The position numbers and the translations under genes are program-made. A DNA stretch of 64,000 nt from Nocardioides sp. BP30 (GTDB lineage: Bacteria > Actinomycetota > Actinomycetes > Propionibacteriales > Nocardioidaceae), in contig NZ_CP123620.1 of the NCBI RefSeq assembly GCF_029873215.1, forward strand, positions 3,782,001 through 3,846,000, given 5' to 3'. The notes beneath the pieces are model-generated. The model searched no databases and was not told the origin of the DNA. It saw nothing but the letters and a program-made list of their open reading frames with translations. This document shows positions 16,474-25,406 of this stretch, in pieces. How positions within the stretch are numbered: position 1 is the stretch's first letter; every line of letters starts with the position of its first letter.

Positions 16474-17112
16474 ATGGTCGTTCGGGAGGAGGCACGCCCG
16501 GGTACGGGCTCCGCCGTGCCTGACGTGTTCCGTGCTGCCGTGGCGTCGATGCACGCGGCCGTCCTGCGCCCGGAGATCTTCTGCGAGGAGATGCCCGCGC
16601 CGCAGCGGATCGCGCCGTACGCGAGTGCTCTGTCGGCGGACGTGACGGTCGACACCGGCGCCAACGAGCCGGCGGACCTCGGCACCGGCCGGCTGATCCT
16701 GCTGCACGACCCCGAGGGCAACGAGGCGTGGGGTGGGGGCACCTTCCGCTGCGTGCTCTACACCCGCGCGGAGGTCGAGGTCGACCTGATCAGCGATCCG
16801 ATGCTCGGCGAGGTGGGCTGGTCCTGGCTGACCGAGGCGCTGGAGTCCCACGAGGCCGACTACCTGGCCGCCTCCGGTTCGGTGACCCGGGTCGCGACGG
16901 AGAGCTTCGGTGGCATGGCCGAGGAGGCGGCGACCGCGCAGGTGGAGATCCGGGCGTCGTGGACGCCCCGCGCCGACGAGAACGGGTACGTCGACGTCCG
17001 GCCGCACGTCGAGGCATGGGCCGAGCTGATGTGCACCGCCGTGGGCCTGCCGCCCGTCCCCGAAGGGGTAGCGGTGATCCCGAGCCGGCGTGGGCAGCGA
17101 GGGCCTGCGTGA
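16474..17112 (+). CDS. DUF3000 family protein
   Basis: A 212-residue actinobacterial protein of unknown function. Recognisable family features are the N-terminal [33 protein letters not shown], and [12 protein letters not shown] followed by an [15 protein letters not shown] segment. No catalytic motif or membrane segment is visible. It always tends to occur between hemE and the RNase D gene in actinobacteria, as here. The start is set by the leaderless promoter. Its stop overlaps the rnd start (GTGA), so the two proteins are coupled. Confidence 0.88.
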   Translation: MVVREEARPGTGSAVPDVFRAAVASMHAAVLRPEIFCEEMPAPQRIAPYASALSADVTVDTGANEPADLGTGRLILLHDPEGNEAWGGGTFRCVLYTRAEVEVDLISDPMLGEVGWSWLTEALESHEADYLAASGSVTRVATESFGGMAEEAATAQVEIRASWTPRADENGYVDVRPHVEAWAELMCTAVGLPPVPEGVAVIPSRRGQRGPA

Positions 17113-18431
17113 CGGAGAAGGCGGAACCGACGCCGGACGGCACCACCGACAGCAGCGCCGAGAGCACCACCGATGCCGGGGCAGGGACCGGGACCGGCGA
17201 GGAGCAGGACGCCGCTGCGCAGTCGCCGCTGCTGACTCTGCGCGACGGCCTGCCTGCTGTCACCGACACCGACGCCGGCCTGCTCGAGGCCGCCGCCGCG
17301 ATCGCCGCCGGCACCGGCCCGGTCGGCGTCGACGCCGAGCGTGCCTCCGGGTACCGCTACAGCAACCGCGCCTACCTCATCCAGCTGCGTCGGGAGGGCT
17401 CGGGCACCTGGCTCATCGACCCGATCGGTCTGACCACCCTCGAGCCGTTGGCCGAGGCGCTGGCCGGGACGGAGTGGATCCTGCACGCCGCCACCCAGGA
17501 CCTGCCCTGCCTGGCCGAGGTGGGGCTTCGACCTTCGGCCCTGTTCGACACCGAGCTGGCCGGCCGCCTGCTGGGCTATCCGCGCGTGGGTCTGGCCACG
17601 CTGGTGGAGACGGTGCTCGGCTTCCACCTGCTCAAGGAGCACTCGGCGGCCGACTGGTCGACCCGGCCGCTTCCGGCCTCCTGGCTGGAGTACGCGGCCC
17701 TGGACGTCGAGGTGCTGGTCGAGCTGCGCGCGGCGCTCCTCGACCAGCTCGAGGCCGCCGGCAAGGCGGAGTGGGCACGCCAGGAGTTCGAGGCCGAGCG
17801 GTCCTTCGAGCCGACCCCGCGGACCGAGGCCTGGCGCCGCACCTCCGGGATGCACCGCATCCGCGGCCGGCGCGAGCTGGCACTGGTCCGGGCGCTGTGG
17901 GAGACCCGCGACGAGATCGCCCAGCAGCGCGACGTCACGCCGGGCCGGATCATTCCCGACGCCGCCATCGTGGCGGCGGCGGCCGCGGCTCCCACCGACC
18001 GCGCCACCCTGCTGGGCACGAAGGGCTTCCACGGCCGTGGCGCGGAGCGCTACTCCTCGCGGTGGATCGCCGCCATCAAGGCGGCGCTCGCGCTCAGCGA
18101 CGAGGAGCTCCCCGCCCGCAACCCCCGCGGCGACAACTCGCCCCCGCCGCCGCGCGCGTGGGCGGAGAAGGACCCGGTCGCCGCCCGCCGGCTGACCCTG
18201 GCCCGTGACGCTATCGCGCAGCTGGCCGAGGAGAAGAGCGTCCCCCTGGAGAACCTGCTCACTCCCGACTACCTGCGCCGGGTGATGTGGACGCCGCCGG
18301 CGACCCGTGACCCGGGCACGCTGCTCGACGAGATGGCCACCCAACTCTCGACGTACGGCGCCCGCGGGTGGCAGATCGCGCTCACGGCGCCGCTGCTGGT
18401 CGACGCGGTGCTCGGGGCCGAGCGGGACTAG
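17109..18431 (+). CDS. rnd: Ribonuclease D-like 3-5 exonuclease with HRDC domain
   Basis: A DEDDy-family 3-5 exoribonuclease, expected to trim stable RNA ends. The 440-residue protein has a 45-residue acidic, Ser/Thr-rich tail, then the exonuclease domain: GVDAER (first Asp and Glu), [10 protein letters not shown] (Asp), and [12 protein letters not shown] with the Tyr/Asp pair. A HRDC-like helical domain follows at about 240-320, starting around [16 protein letters not shown]. The C-terminal part resembles the second helical domain of RNase D. The GTG at 17109 overlaps the DUF3000 stop by 4 nt. Confidence 0.9.
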   Translation: MTEKAEPTPDGTTDSSAESTTDAGAGTGTGEEQDAAAQSPLLTLRDGLPAVTDTDAGLLEAAAAIAAGTGPVGVDAERASGYRYSNRAYLIQLRREGSGTWLIDPIGLTTLEPLAEALAGTEWILHAATQDLPCLAEVGLRPSALFDTELAGRLLGYPRVGLATLVETVLGFHLLKEHSAADWSTRPLPASWLEYAALDVEVLVELRAALLDQLEAAGKAEWARQEFEAERSFEPTPRTEAWRRTSGMHRIRGRRELALVRALWETRDEIAQQRDVTPGRIIPDAAIVAAAAAAPTDRATLLGTKGFHGRGAERYSSRWIAAIKAALALSDEELPARNPRGDNSPPPPRAWAEKDPVAARRLTLARDAIAQLAEEKSVPLENLLTPDYLRRVMWTPPATRDPGTLLDEMATQLSTYGARGWQIALTAPLLVDAVLGAERD

Positions 18432-18462
18432 CGTCGTTCGACCCGCGAGGGTCGCGCCCGGC

Positions 18463-19878
18463 TCAGGAGCCGCCCGACCCCGTCGCCGTCGCGGACGCCG
18501 AAGGGCTCGGGCTGAGCGAGGCGTTGAGCGCCTCGAAGATCGGCTTGCTGGTGGCGTCGATCTGCGCCGTGGTGCCGCCGACGTCCGCGGCCGGCTTGAG
18601 CAGCTGCGCGACCAGCCCACCCACCTGGCCGTCGAGCGTCACGAGGGTCGCGGACGGGATCGGCAGGATGTGCATCGAGCGCGTGTTGTTCACGAAGACC
18701 TTCGCGTGCAGAGGCTGCTGGGTCGGCTGCAGGAAGTCGTCCGACATCGCGACCTCGGTGTTGACCGGGACGATGAAGCCCGACTGGGCGACCAGCGACA
18801 CCGCCGGCTTGGAGACCAGGTAGGCCAGCAGGTCGGCGGCCGCCTGGGTCTGCTTGGTGTGCGCGCTCAGGCACAGGCCGCTGTAGTCGCCGATCGTGGT
18901 CGTGCCGGAGACCGACGGCAGCGAGATGACGTCCCAGTGCAGGCCTGGCTGCTTGCGCAGCTCGGGCACCAGCGAGCGGTCACCGACGAGCATGCCGAGC
19001 TTGCCCCGCTCGAACCACTGCAGCGGGGAGTGCTTCTTCAGCTGCTTCGCGCTCAGCATGGCGCCGTGGCCGCTGAGCACGGGCAGGAGCTGGTCCCAGG
19101 TGCTCTGGTTGCTGGGGTCGGAGAACGCCAGCGAGGTCGGCTTCGACTCGTCGTCGACGACCTTGCCCTTGCCGGAGTAGAGGTACGGCGCGAGCCCCTC
19201 CACCGACGTCGGCAGCGAGAGGGCCCGCTCGCCCGTCGCCGGTCGCGACGCCCACTCCACGGCCGCCGCGAAGGTGGGCACGGTCCAGCGACCGCTGTCG
19301 AGGTTGCCCGGCGTGGCCAGGCCCTCGGCCTTCATGGTCGTGAAGTCGATGAGGTCGGTGTTGTAGTAGATCACCTGCGGGGTCGCGGCGTACGGCATGC
19401 AGGTCAGGTGCCGGTCGGCCGAGAAGGCCTCCAGCGCCTCGCGCGAGTAGGCGTCACCGAGGTCGACGTTGCGCGCGGCGAGCAGCTCGTCGACCGGGGA
19501 GATGAGCTTGTCCTGCTCCAGCACGTCCAGGTCACCGCGACCGGCGAGGAAGACGTCGGGTGCCGGCTTGCCGGCGGCGAGATCGGTCATCATGGCGGCG
19601 GCGGTCGGCCAGGTCTCGAGGGTGAGGGTCACCGACTGCTGGGCGGCGTCGTAGTTGTCGACGGCCTGCTTGTAAGCGGCGATCTCGTCGGCGGTTCCGT
19701 AGAACCCGACGGTCAAGGCCGTCGGCTCGGCGCTGGCAGTGGCCGAGGGCCGCGGGGCGTGACTCCGCTTGGCGGGGTGGTCGCCCCCGCCACACCCACT
19801 GAGGACGAGCGCTCCGATCACCGCGATCGCGCCAGCGACCGTCCGCACCGACCTCAACCCGAGCCTCCCCTTCGCCAT
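18463..19878 (-). CDS. Extracellular solute-binding lipoprotein (ABC importer type)
   Basis: A 471-residue lipoprotein with a hydrophobic signal and lipobox LVLSGC (Cys near residue 29), a Ser/Thr/Ala linker, then a type 2 periplasmic-binding fold of the sugar class. Segments such as GKPAPDVFLAGRGDLDVLEQ, YAATPQVIYYNTDL and MLVGDRSLVPELRK fit that family. No permease or ATPase gene is adjacent, so it is an orphan binding protein that must share a transporter or act alone. The tail is low-complexity Ser/Ala/Thr. TACAGT 16 nt before the ATG is a plausible -10 box. It converges on rnd. Confidence 0.85.
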   Translation of the reverse strand: MAKGRLGLRSVRTVAGAIAVIGALVLSGCGGGDHPAKRSHAPRPSATASAEPTALTVGFYGTADEIAAYKQAVDNYDAAQQSVTLTLETWPTAAAMMTDLAAGKPAPDVFLAGRGDLDVLEQDKLISPVDELLAARNVDLGDAYSREALEAFSADRHLTCMPYAATPQVIYYNTDLIDFTTMKAEGLATPGNLDSGRWTVPTFAAAVEWASRPATGERALSLPTSVEGLAPYLYSGKGKVVDDESKPTSLAFSDPSNQSTWDQLLPVLSGHGAMLSAKQLKKHSPLQWFERGKLGMLVGDRSLVPELRKQPGLHWDVISLPSVSGTTTIGDYSGLCLSAHTKQTQAAADLLAYLVSKPAVSLVAQSGFIVPVNTEVAMSDDFLQPTQQPLHAKVFVNNTRSMHILPIPSATLVTLDGQVGGLVAQLLKPAADVGGTTAQIDATSKPIFEALNASLSPSPSASATATGSGGS

Positions 19879-19996
19879 CCGCTACGGCCGGTTCACTGTA
19901 GCGGGCCGACCTGAGCGGAGCCTGTCGGCGAGGACGTGGGGATGGTCACCACGACGATGATGAACACGCCGGACCGGGAGCGCCTCACGGCGCGTG

Positions 19997-20011
19997 GCCG
20001 CTCGCAGCGGC
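19997..20011. terminator. Short hairpin after the micro-ORF, with T-rich plus-strand flank
   Basis: GCCGCT-CGC-AGCGGC is a perfect 6-bp stem. On the plus strand it is followed by TTATTTT, which is the form of an intrinsic terminator for rightward transcription. On the minus strand it lies immediately after the stop of the 15-codon ORF, followed by a second hairpin (GCGCC/GGCGC near 19980). Confidence 0.5.
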
Positions 20012-20059
20012 TTATTTTGGGACCCGGGGCTGCCACGGCCCGACGTGCTCGTTGTCCAT
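20012..20059 (-). CDS. Candidate 15-residue micro-ORF
   Basis: An ATG-TAA frame encodes MDNEHVGPWQPRVPK. A very strong Shine-Dalgarno, GGGGAGGAG, lies 8 nt upstream, and the message around the start is A-rich (GTTAAAATG), which favours initiation. A hairpin follows the stop directly. It sits alone between the conserved hypothetical gene (20146-20742) and the solute-binding lipoprotein gene. It could be a small protein or a regulatory leader peptide for the downstream gene. No family is recognised, and conservation could not be tested here. Confidence 0.4.
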   Translation of the reverse strand: MDNEHVGPWQPRVPK

Positions 20060-20145
20060 TTTAACGGCTCCTCCCCAACGATGCGCACTTCTGCACCGGC
20101 TCGTTCGATCAGTGCAGGTCAGCGCGGCAGATCCCGGCGAGCGAC

Positions 20146-20742
20146 TCAGTGCAGCCGGCCCTCGAGCTCGAGATGACCGGCCGCCTCGAGCTGCTCGGAG
20201 AGCACCAGGGTGTGACGCACCTCGACCGGATCGTGCTCCAGCGCGGCCCGGCCGGTCGCGATCACCCGGGCGAAGGCTGCCGCCCGCAGCAGGACGTCGG
20301 CGAAGTCGCTCGTGGCGATACCGCGCAGCACCTGGTCGACCAGGGCCTTCAGCTCCTCGGGCCCGGGCGGCTCGGCCACGCCCGCGACCACCCGCGCGAC
20401 CGGCGCCCCGCGGCGCCCGACGTCGAACTGCCGCGCCAGCTCGTGCGGCTCGCCGTACACCCAGCTGCGCAGCAGGAACAGCCGCCACAGGCACCCTGCC
20501 AGCGAGTCGGCGGGCGAGCCCGACCACACCTCGGCGATGGTCTCGATTCCTTCGGTGTCCGCCAGGTGCAGCAGCCGTTCGGCGACAGCCGGATCGTCGC
20601 TGGTGCGGGCGCCTCGCACCAGCAGCGTCGCGGCGCGGTCGGCGGCCTCGCGGACCTGGATCGGGTCGACGCCACCGGCGACGGCCTCGAGGAACCGGTC
20701 GCCCGGCTTCATCGGGCGGTGATGGGGTCGGTCGGAGCTCAC
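20146..20742 (-). CDS. Conserved actinobacterial hypothetical protein
   Basis: A 198-residue, mostly helical soluble protein. It has a central segment LAGCLWRLFLLRSWVYGEP and several Ala/Leu-rich helices, and no catalytic motif is apparent. The GTG start at 20742 overlaps the hrpA stop by 4 nt (GTGA), so it is translationally coupled to the helicase and probably functions with it or is simply co-expressed. It is not recognised beyond being a conserved family in high-GC Gram-positives. Confidence 0.72.
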   Translation of the reverse strand: MSSDRPHHRPMKPGDRFLEAVAGGVDPIQVREAADRAATLLVRGARTSDDPAVAERLLHLADTEGIETIAEVWSGSPADSLAGCLWRLFLLRSWVYGEPHELARQFDVGRRGAPVARVVAGVAEPPGPEELKALVDQVLRGIATSDFADVLLRAAAFARVIATGRAALEHDPVEVRHTLVLSEQLEAAGHLELEGRLH

Positions 20743-23700
20743 CCCAGCATTTTACGAATGCGCTGGTCACTGACCGTCTGGGCGGTGCCCAGGTGCTGCG
20801 CCCACAGCTGCACCCGGTACTCCTCCAGCATCCACCGCACCTGGCGCAGCCGCTCCCCCGGCGGCCGCCCGGGCGGCAGCGCCGCGATCTGGTGCAGGTA
20901 GTGCTCCTGCAGGTCGCTGATCCGATCCTGCAGCTGGCGGTCGGCGTTGACCCCCTTGTTGGGCCCGGCCGCGTCGAGCTTGCGACGGCGCTCCACGATC
21001 GCGGCCAGGTAGGTCGGGTAGCGCCGCAGCTGGGTCACGCCGGCCGCACGGATGAAGCCTCCCCCGGATCCGGTCGAGCCCATCAGCCTGCCGAGCTGGT
21101 CCCTCATGTCGGTCAGCGCCGGCAGCTGGTACATGTCGGCACGGCCGCTGAGCTCCTTGTCCGTCTCCCGCCAGGCGGCCAGGGCCCGGAGGGCGTCGCC
21201 CAGCACGGCCGCGACCGCGGCCTCGTGCTCGGCAGGCGTGCCGAGGGCCGCGCGGAGCTCGTCGAAGGCCTCCCGGGTCATGGCGCGCGGCCGCGCGTCG
21301 ACCACCTGCTGCACCACCGCCGCCCGGCAGTCCTCGACCAGCGCCTGGGTGGTCGCGTACGGCGTGGAGGCCAGCGCCAGCTTGTCCTGCAGCGACAGCG
21401 CGTCGATCACCCGCCTGGTCGGGTCGGCGGTGCCGAGCAGGAGCAGTCGCGTCGTACCGAGCCGGTGTCGCGCCTCGGCCTCCTCCAGGGAGCCGCAGAC
21501 GACGACACCCGCGGCCGCGCCCTCGTCCTGCAGGGCGGGGTAGACGGTGACCTCGTGCCCGGCCCGCTTCTCGGTGACGGTGGCCGGCAGGTCGCCGAGC
21601 ACCCAGTCGGTCAGGCCGGTGCGAGTCAGGCCGGCGTCCGCTGCGACCTCGGCGATCGCCTGCCGGAACTCGCCGGCCAGGGGCGCCTTCAGCGCGGCCA
21701 GGTCCTTGCCGCGGGCCCGCTCACGGCCCGCCTCGTCCACGACGCGGTACGTCGGACGCAGGTGTTCGGGGACCCTGGCCCAGTCCCACGCCTCGCGCGG
21801 GATGTGCACCCCGGCCGTCGCCCGTCCCCAGCGCTCCAGGGCGTCCAGCAGCGGCTCCTCCCCCGGCGGCGTCTCGGCGAGGAACTGGCGGGCCCTGTCG
21901 GGCGCCGGCACGAAGCTGGTACGCAGGGCCTTGGGAAGGCTGCGGATCAGCGCCGTGACCAGCTCCTCGCGCAACCCCGGGACGTTCCAGGAGAAGTCGT
22001 CGTCGCCGACCCGATTCAGGGTGGCGACCGGGACGTCGATCGTCAGGCCGTCCTCGGCCGAGCCGGGCTCGAAGTGGTAGCCGAGGGAGAACGTCAGCGG
22101 CCCCGACTCCCAGGTGGTGGGGAACTCCTCGGCGGAGACCTCCACCTCCCGGGTGAGCATGTCGAGGTCGAAGGTGAGCAGGCTCTTGTCGCGCTGCTGC
22201 TTCCACCAGCGGTCGAAGTGCGCCCCGCTGACGATGTTCTCGGGCAGCCGGGCGTCGTAGAAGTCGAAGAGGGTCTGCTCGTCGACGACGATGTCGCGTC
22301 GCCGGGCGCGGTGCTCGAGCTCGCGCGCCTCGTCCAGCAACGCCGCGTTCTCGCGCAGGAAGCGGTGGTGGCCCGAGGGCCCGGCGCCGTGCCACTCGCC
22401 GTAGACCAGCGCGTGCCGGATGAACAGCTCGCGCGCGAGCTCCTGGTCGATCCGGCCGTAGTTGACCAGACGGTCCGCCACGAGCGGCACGCCGTACAGC
22501 GTCACCCGCTCGCGCGCCATCACGGCGGCTCGCTTGCGCGACCAGTGCGGCTCGGAGTAGGTCCGCTTGACCAGGTCGCCGGCCAGCCGCTCGGCCCACT
22601 CGGGCTTGATCTCGGCGTTCTGCCGGGCCCACAGCCGGGAGGTCTCGACCAGTTCGCCGGCCATCACGAACTGCGGGTTCTTCCGGTGCAGGACGCTGCC
22701 GGGGAAGATCGCGAACCGGGTGTTGCGCGCGCCCAGGTACTCCCGCTGCGGTCGGCGGGCCGGGCGAGCTGCGCCCGCCTTCGCGCCCTGAGCGGGTCGC
22801 GCCGGCTCGCGTTCCTCGAGCAGCCCGATGTGGCTCAGCAGACCCGAGAGCAGCGCCTGGTGGATGCCGTCCGCGTCCGGGGCGTCGGCGGGCTGCCCGA
22901 GCTGGATCCCCATCTCCTTGGCGACCTGGCGCAGCTGCGACTCGAACTCCTGCCACTCCCGCACCCGCAGGTAGTTGAGGAACTCGCGTCGGCACATCCG
23001 GCGGAAGGCGCTGGAGGAGAGCTCGCGCTGCTGCTCGCGCAGGTAGCGCCACAGCTGGAGCCAGGTCAGGAAGTCACTGCGCTCGTGCTTGAACCGGGCG
23101 TGCAGCTGGTCGGCCTGGGCCTGCTCCTGGGGGTGGTCCTGGCCCGGCCGCTCGCGCGGATCCTGGAGGCTGAGCGCGGCGGCGATCACGATCACCTCGC
23201 GGACGCAGCCGAGCCGCTCGGCCTCCAGCACCATCCGGGCCAGCCGCGGATCGATCGGCAGCCGCGCGAGCCGCCTGCCCACCTGCGTGAGTCGCGGATG
23301 GCGCCGCGCGGAGTCGGGCTTCGCGCGGTCCTGCTGGGCAGGTCCGAGCGCGCCGAGCTCCTCCAGGAGCTGTACGCCGGCGGCGACGTTGCGACCGTCC
23401 GGCGGCTCCACGAAGGGGAACCGGGCGATCTCGCCCAGCCCCAACGAGGCCATCTGCAAGATGACCGAGGCCAGGTTGGTGCGCAGGATCTCCGGGTCGG
23501 TGAACTCGGGGCGGCCCTCGAAGTCCTCCTCGGAGTAGAGCCGGATCGCGATGCCTGCCTCGACCCGACCGCACCGGCCGCTGCGCTGGTTGGCGCTGGC
23601 CTGCGAGATCGGCTCGATCGGCAGCCGCTGCACCTTGCTGCGGGCCGAGTAGCGGCTGATCCGCGCCACCCCGGTGTCCACGACGTACCTGATCCCTGGC

Positions 23701-24662
23701 ACCGTCAGCGAGGTCTCGGCCACGTTCGTGGCGAGGACGACCCGCCGCCCCGGGTGTGGCTGGAAGACCCGGTGCTGCTCGGCCGCGGAGAGGCGGGAGT
23801 AGAGCGGCACGACCTCGACGCCCCCGCCGCGGGTCGAGCGGGTCAGGTCGGCCAGGGCGTCGGCGGTGTCGCGGATCTCGCGCTCCCCGGGCAGGAAGAC
23901 CAGGATGTCACCCGGCCCCTCCGCCGAGAGCTCCTTGACCGCGTCCACGATCGCCTCGGTCTGGTCCCGGACGACGGGCTCGCCCTCGCCATCGTCCGGG
24001 TCGTCCGACGCGCCCAGCTCGTCGGGCAGCGCCATCAGCGGCCGGTAGCGCACCTCGACGGGATAGGTGCGACCGGAGACCTCGATGATCGGCGCGGGCT
24101 CGCCCGTCCGGGGGTCGGCGAAGTGCTCCGCGAACCGCTGGGTGTCGATGGTCGCCGAGGTGACGATCACCTTGAGGTCGGGCCGGCGGGGCAGCAGCCG
24201 CTTGAGGTAGCCCAGCAGGAAGTCGATGTTGAGCGAGCGCTCGTGCGCCTCGTCGATGATGATCGTGTCGTAGCGCTTGAGGTCGCGGTCGCGCTGCAGC
24301 TCCGCGAGCAGGATGCCGTCGGTCATCAGCTTGATCCGGCTCGCCGCCGAGGTGCGGTCGGTGAAGCGGACCTGGTAGCCCACGACGTCGCCGAGCTCGG
24401 TGCCGAGCTCCTCGGCGATCCGCTCCGCCACCGAGCGCGCCGCGATCCGACGCGGCTGGGTGTGCCCGATCAGACCGCCGTGGGGGCGGCCCGCGCCACG
24501 CCCCAGCTCGAGGCAGATCTTCGGCAGCTGGGTGGTCTTCCCGGAGCCGGTCTCGCCGGCCACGATGACGACCTGGTGGTCGCTGATGGCGGCCGCGATG
24601 TCCTCGCGTCGCTCGCTGACCGGAAGCTGCGGCGGGTAGGTGATCTCCATGTCGGGATCCAT
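20739..24662 (-). CDS. hrpA: ATP-dependent RNA helicase HrpA
   Basis: A DEAH-box helicase of about 1307 residues, the size of HrpA. Motifs in order: GETGSGKTTQLPK (Walker A, near residue 38), TQPRRIAARS (Ia), DEAH in IIIDEAHERSLN (II), SATI (III), TNVAETSLTVPGIRYVVD (V) and QRSGRCGR (VI). The helicase-associated and OB-like regions follow, then the long HrpA-specific C-terminal half. Bacterial HrpA acts on structured mRNA and stalled ribosomes. The start at 24662 (MDPDM) is a judgement: ATG at 24650 and a longer frame to 24734 are possible, and the longer one runs through a 22-bp repeat. Confidence 0.94.
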   Translation of the reverse strand: MDPDMEITYPPQLPVSERREDIAAAISDHQVVIVAGETGSGKTTQLPKICLELGRGAGRPHGGLIGHTQPRRIAARSVAERIAEELGTELGDVVGYQVRFTDRTSAASRIKLMTDGILLAELQRDRDLKRYDTIIIDEAHERSLNIDFLLGYLKRLLPRRPDLKVIVTSATIDTQRFAEHFADPRTGEPAPIIEVSGRTYPVEVRYRPLMALPDELGASDDPDDGEGEPVVRDQTEAIVDAVKELSAEGPGDILVFLPGEREIRDTADALADLTRSTRGGGVEVVPLYSRLSAAEQHRVFQPHPGRRVVLATNVAETSLTVPGIRYVVDTGVARISRYSARSKVQRLPIEPISQASANQRSGRCGRVEAGIAIRLYSEEDFEGRPEFTDPEILRTNLASVILQMASLGLGEIARFPFVEPPDGRNVAAGVQLLEELGALGPAQQDRAKPDSARRHPRLTQVGRRLARLPIDPRLARMVLEAERLGCVREVIVIAAALSLQDPRERPGQDHPQEQAQADQLHARFKHERSDFLTWLQLWRYLREQQRELSSSAFRRMCRREFLNYLRVREWQEFESQLRQVAKEMGIQLGQPADAPDADGIHQALLSGLLSHIGLLEEREPARPAQGAKAGAARPARRPQREYLGARNTRFAIFPGSVLHRKNPQFVMAGELVETSRLWARQNAEIKPEWAERLAGDLVKRTYSEPHWSRKRAAVMARERVTLYGVPLVADRLVNYGRIDQELARELFIRHALVYGEWHGAGPSGHHRFLRENAALLDEARELEHRARRRDIVVDEQTLFDFYDARLPENIVSGAHFDRWWKQQRDKSLLTFDLDMLTREVEVSAEEFPTTWESGPLTFSLGYHFEPGSAEDGLTIDVPVATLNRVGDDDFSWNVPGLREELVTALIRSLPKALRTSFVPAPDRARQFLAETPPGEEPLLDALERWGRATAGVHIPREAWDWARVPEHLRPTYRVVDEAGRERARGKDLAALKAPLAGEFRQAIAEVAADAGLTRTGLTDWVLGDLPATVTEKRAGHEVTVYPALQDEGAAAGVVVCGSLEEAEARHRLGTTRLLLLGTADPTRRVIDALSLQDKLALASTPYATTQALVEDCRAAVVQQVVDARPRAMTREAFDELRAALGTPAEHEAAVAAVLGDALRALAAWRETDKELSGRADMYQLPALTDMRDQLGRLMGSTGSGGGFIRAAGVTQLRRYPTYLAAIVERRRKLDAAGPNKGVNADRQLQDRISDLQEHYLHQIAALPPGRPPGERLRQVRWMLEEYRVQLWAQHLGTAQTVSDQRIRKMLG

Positions 24663-24707
24663 TCTCCCCGACTGCACCACCGGGTTCTGCGGCCCTCCGG
24701 TCGAGCC

Positions 24708-24779
24708 GTCACCTTCCACGGGTCGAGCCGTCACCTTCCGCGGGTCGAGCCGTCACCTTCCGCGGGTCGAATGGTCATG
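24708..24779 (-). repeat. 22-bp-period tandem repeat between TetR gene and hrpA
   Basis: GTCACC occurs at 24708, 24730 and 24752 and as GTCATG at 24774, each exactly 22 bp apart. Minus-strand unit core: GGTGACGGCTCGACC. The last, degenerate unit (TGACCATTCGACC) supplies the TGA stop codon of the TetR gene. The array also occupies the region just upstream of hrpA. Confidence 0.9.
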
Positions 24780-25356
24780 GCGTGACGCCGACCAGCGCCG
24801 GCAGCGACCCGGCGAGCAGCTGCACCACCTGCTCGCGGCCGACCCCGCCGGGATCCGCGACCCAGGAGAGCACCAGCTCCTCGGCGAAGGCCGCCCAGGC
24901 CCGGACCAGCAGCCGAGCCGCCGCGGTGTCAGGCAGCAGGCCGGTCTCGTCCTCCACGAAGATGCGGTCGGTCAGCGCCGCGCGGGCCTCGTCGTACACC
25001 TCCCGCAGGGTGGGGTCCGAGGCGGCGCCGCGCACCAGCGACAGGTAGCCCTCGTGGTTCTCCTCCACCCAGTCCAGATAGGCGGTCATCGAGCACAGCA
25101 GCCGCTCCAGCGGCTCGCCCGTGCTGGGGGGCGCGGTCTTCGCGAGCAGGTCGGCCGCTGCCCTGCGCACCACCGCCTCGCGGAAGCCGAGCTTGTCACC
25201 GAAGTAGTGGTAGAGCAGCCCGCGCGAGATGCCTGCCTCCTGGGCCATGGCGTCCACGGAGAGCTCGTCCAGCGAGCGCCGCGCGAAGAGCCGTACGCCG
25301 AGGTCGAGCAGCTGCTCGCGTCGCTGCGCGGGCGACAACCGGATCCGGGAGGCCAT
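24775..25356 (-). CDS. TetR-family transcriptional regulator
   Basis: A 193-residue repressor. The N-terminal helix-turn-helix reads LSVDAMAQEAGISRGLLYHY followed by FGDKLGFREAVV; the remainder is an all-helical ligand-binding domain of the type seen in regulators of lipid and hydrophobic-substrate genes. It is divergent from the monooxygenase-SDR operon, and a 19-bp dyad lies in the spacer of both promoters, so it probably represses both. TAGACT lies 7 nt before the ATG with TTGCTT as -35. The stop codon is within a 22-bp repeat unit. Confidence 0.92.
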   Translation of the reverse strand: MASRIRLSPAQRREQLLDLGVRLFARRSLDELSVDAMAQEAGISRGLLYHYFGDKLGFREAVVRRAAADLLAKTAPPSTGEPLERLLCSMTAYLDWVEENHEGYLSLVRGAASDPTLREVYDEARAALTDRIFVEDETGLLPDTAAARLLVRAWAAFAEELVLSWVADPGGVGREQVVQLLAGSLPALVGVTP

Positions 25357-25363
25357 GCGAAAG

Positions 25364-25369
25364 AGTCTA
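25364..25369 (-). promoter_or_regulatory. Promoter of the TetR gene (-10 TAGACT)
   Basis: On the minus strand TAGACT is preceded by TTGCTT with 17-bp spacing and followed by 7 nt to the ATG at 25356. The 19-bp dyad lies in its spacer region. Confidence 0.55.
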
Positions 25370-25386
25370 TTGACATCTGTTCAATA
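25368..25386. promoter_or_regulatory. TetR operator candidate
   Basis: TATTGACATCTGTTCAATA is a dyad with 6-bp arms TATTGA/TCAATA. It overlaps the -35 of the monooxygenase promoter and the spacer of the TetR promoter, an arrangement expected for autorepression and repression of the divergent operon. Confidence 0.65.
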
Positions 25387-25399
25387 AGCAACCTACCGT
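25370..25399 (+). promoter_or_regulatory. Promoter of the monooxygenase-SDR operon
   Basis: TTGACA (25370-25375), an 18-bp spacer and TACCGT (25394-25399) stand 7 nt before the ATG at 25407. No Shine-Dalgarno sequence is present, so the message is probably leaderless. Confidence 0.65.
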
Positions 25400-25406
25400 C
25401 GGGTAC

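Noticed and set aside
18421..18462. A possible sixth copy of the 22-bp repeat after rnd (TTCGACCCGCG)
   Set aside because: Only part of one unit matches and there is no second unit at 22 bp, so it could be chance.
24708..24779. CRISPR-like repeat array
   Set aside because: The 22-bp units are directly tandem with no unique spacers, and no cas gene is present.
20052..24785. A 1577-codon open frame antisense to hrpA
   Set aside because: It is the shadow of a GC-rich gene: composition is Arg/Gly/Leu-rich without domains, while the minus strand encodes a full set of DEAH helicase motifs.
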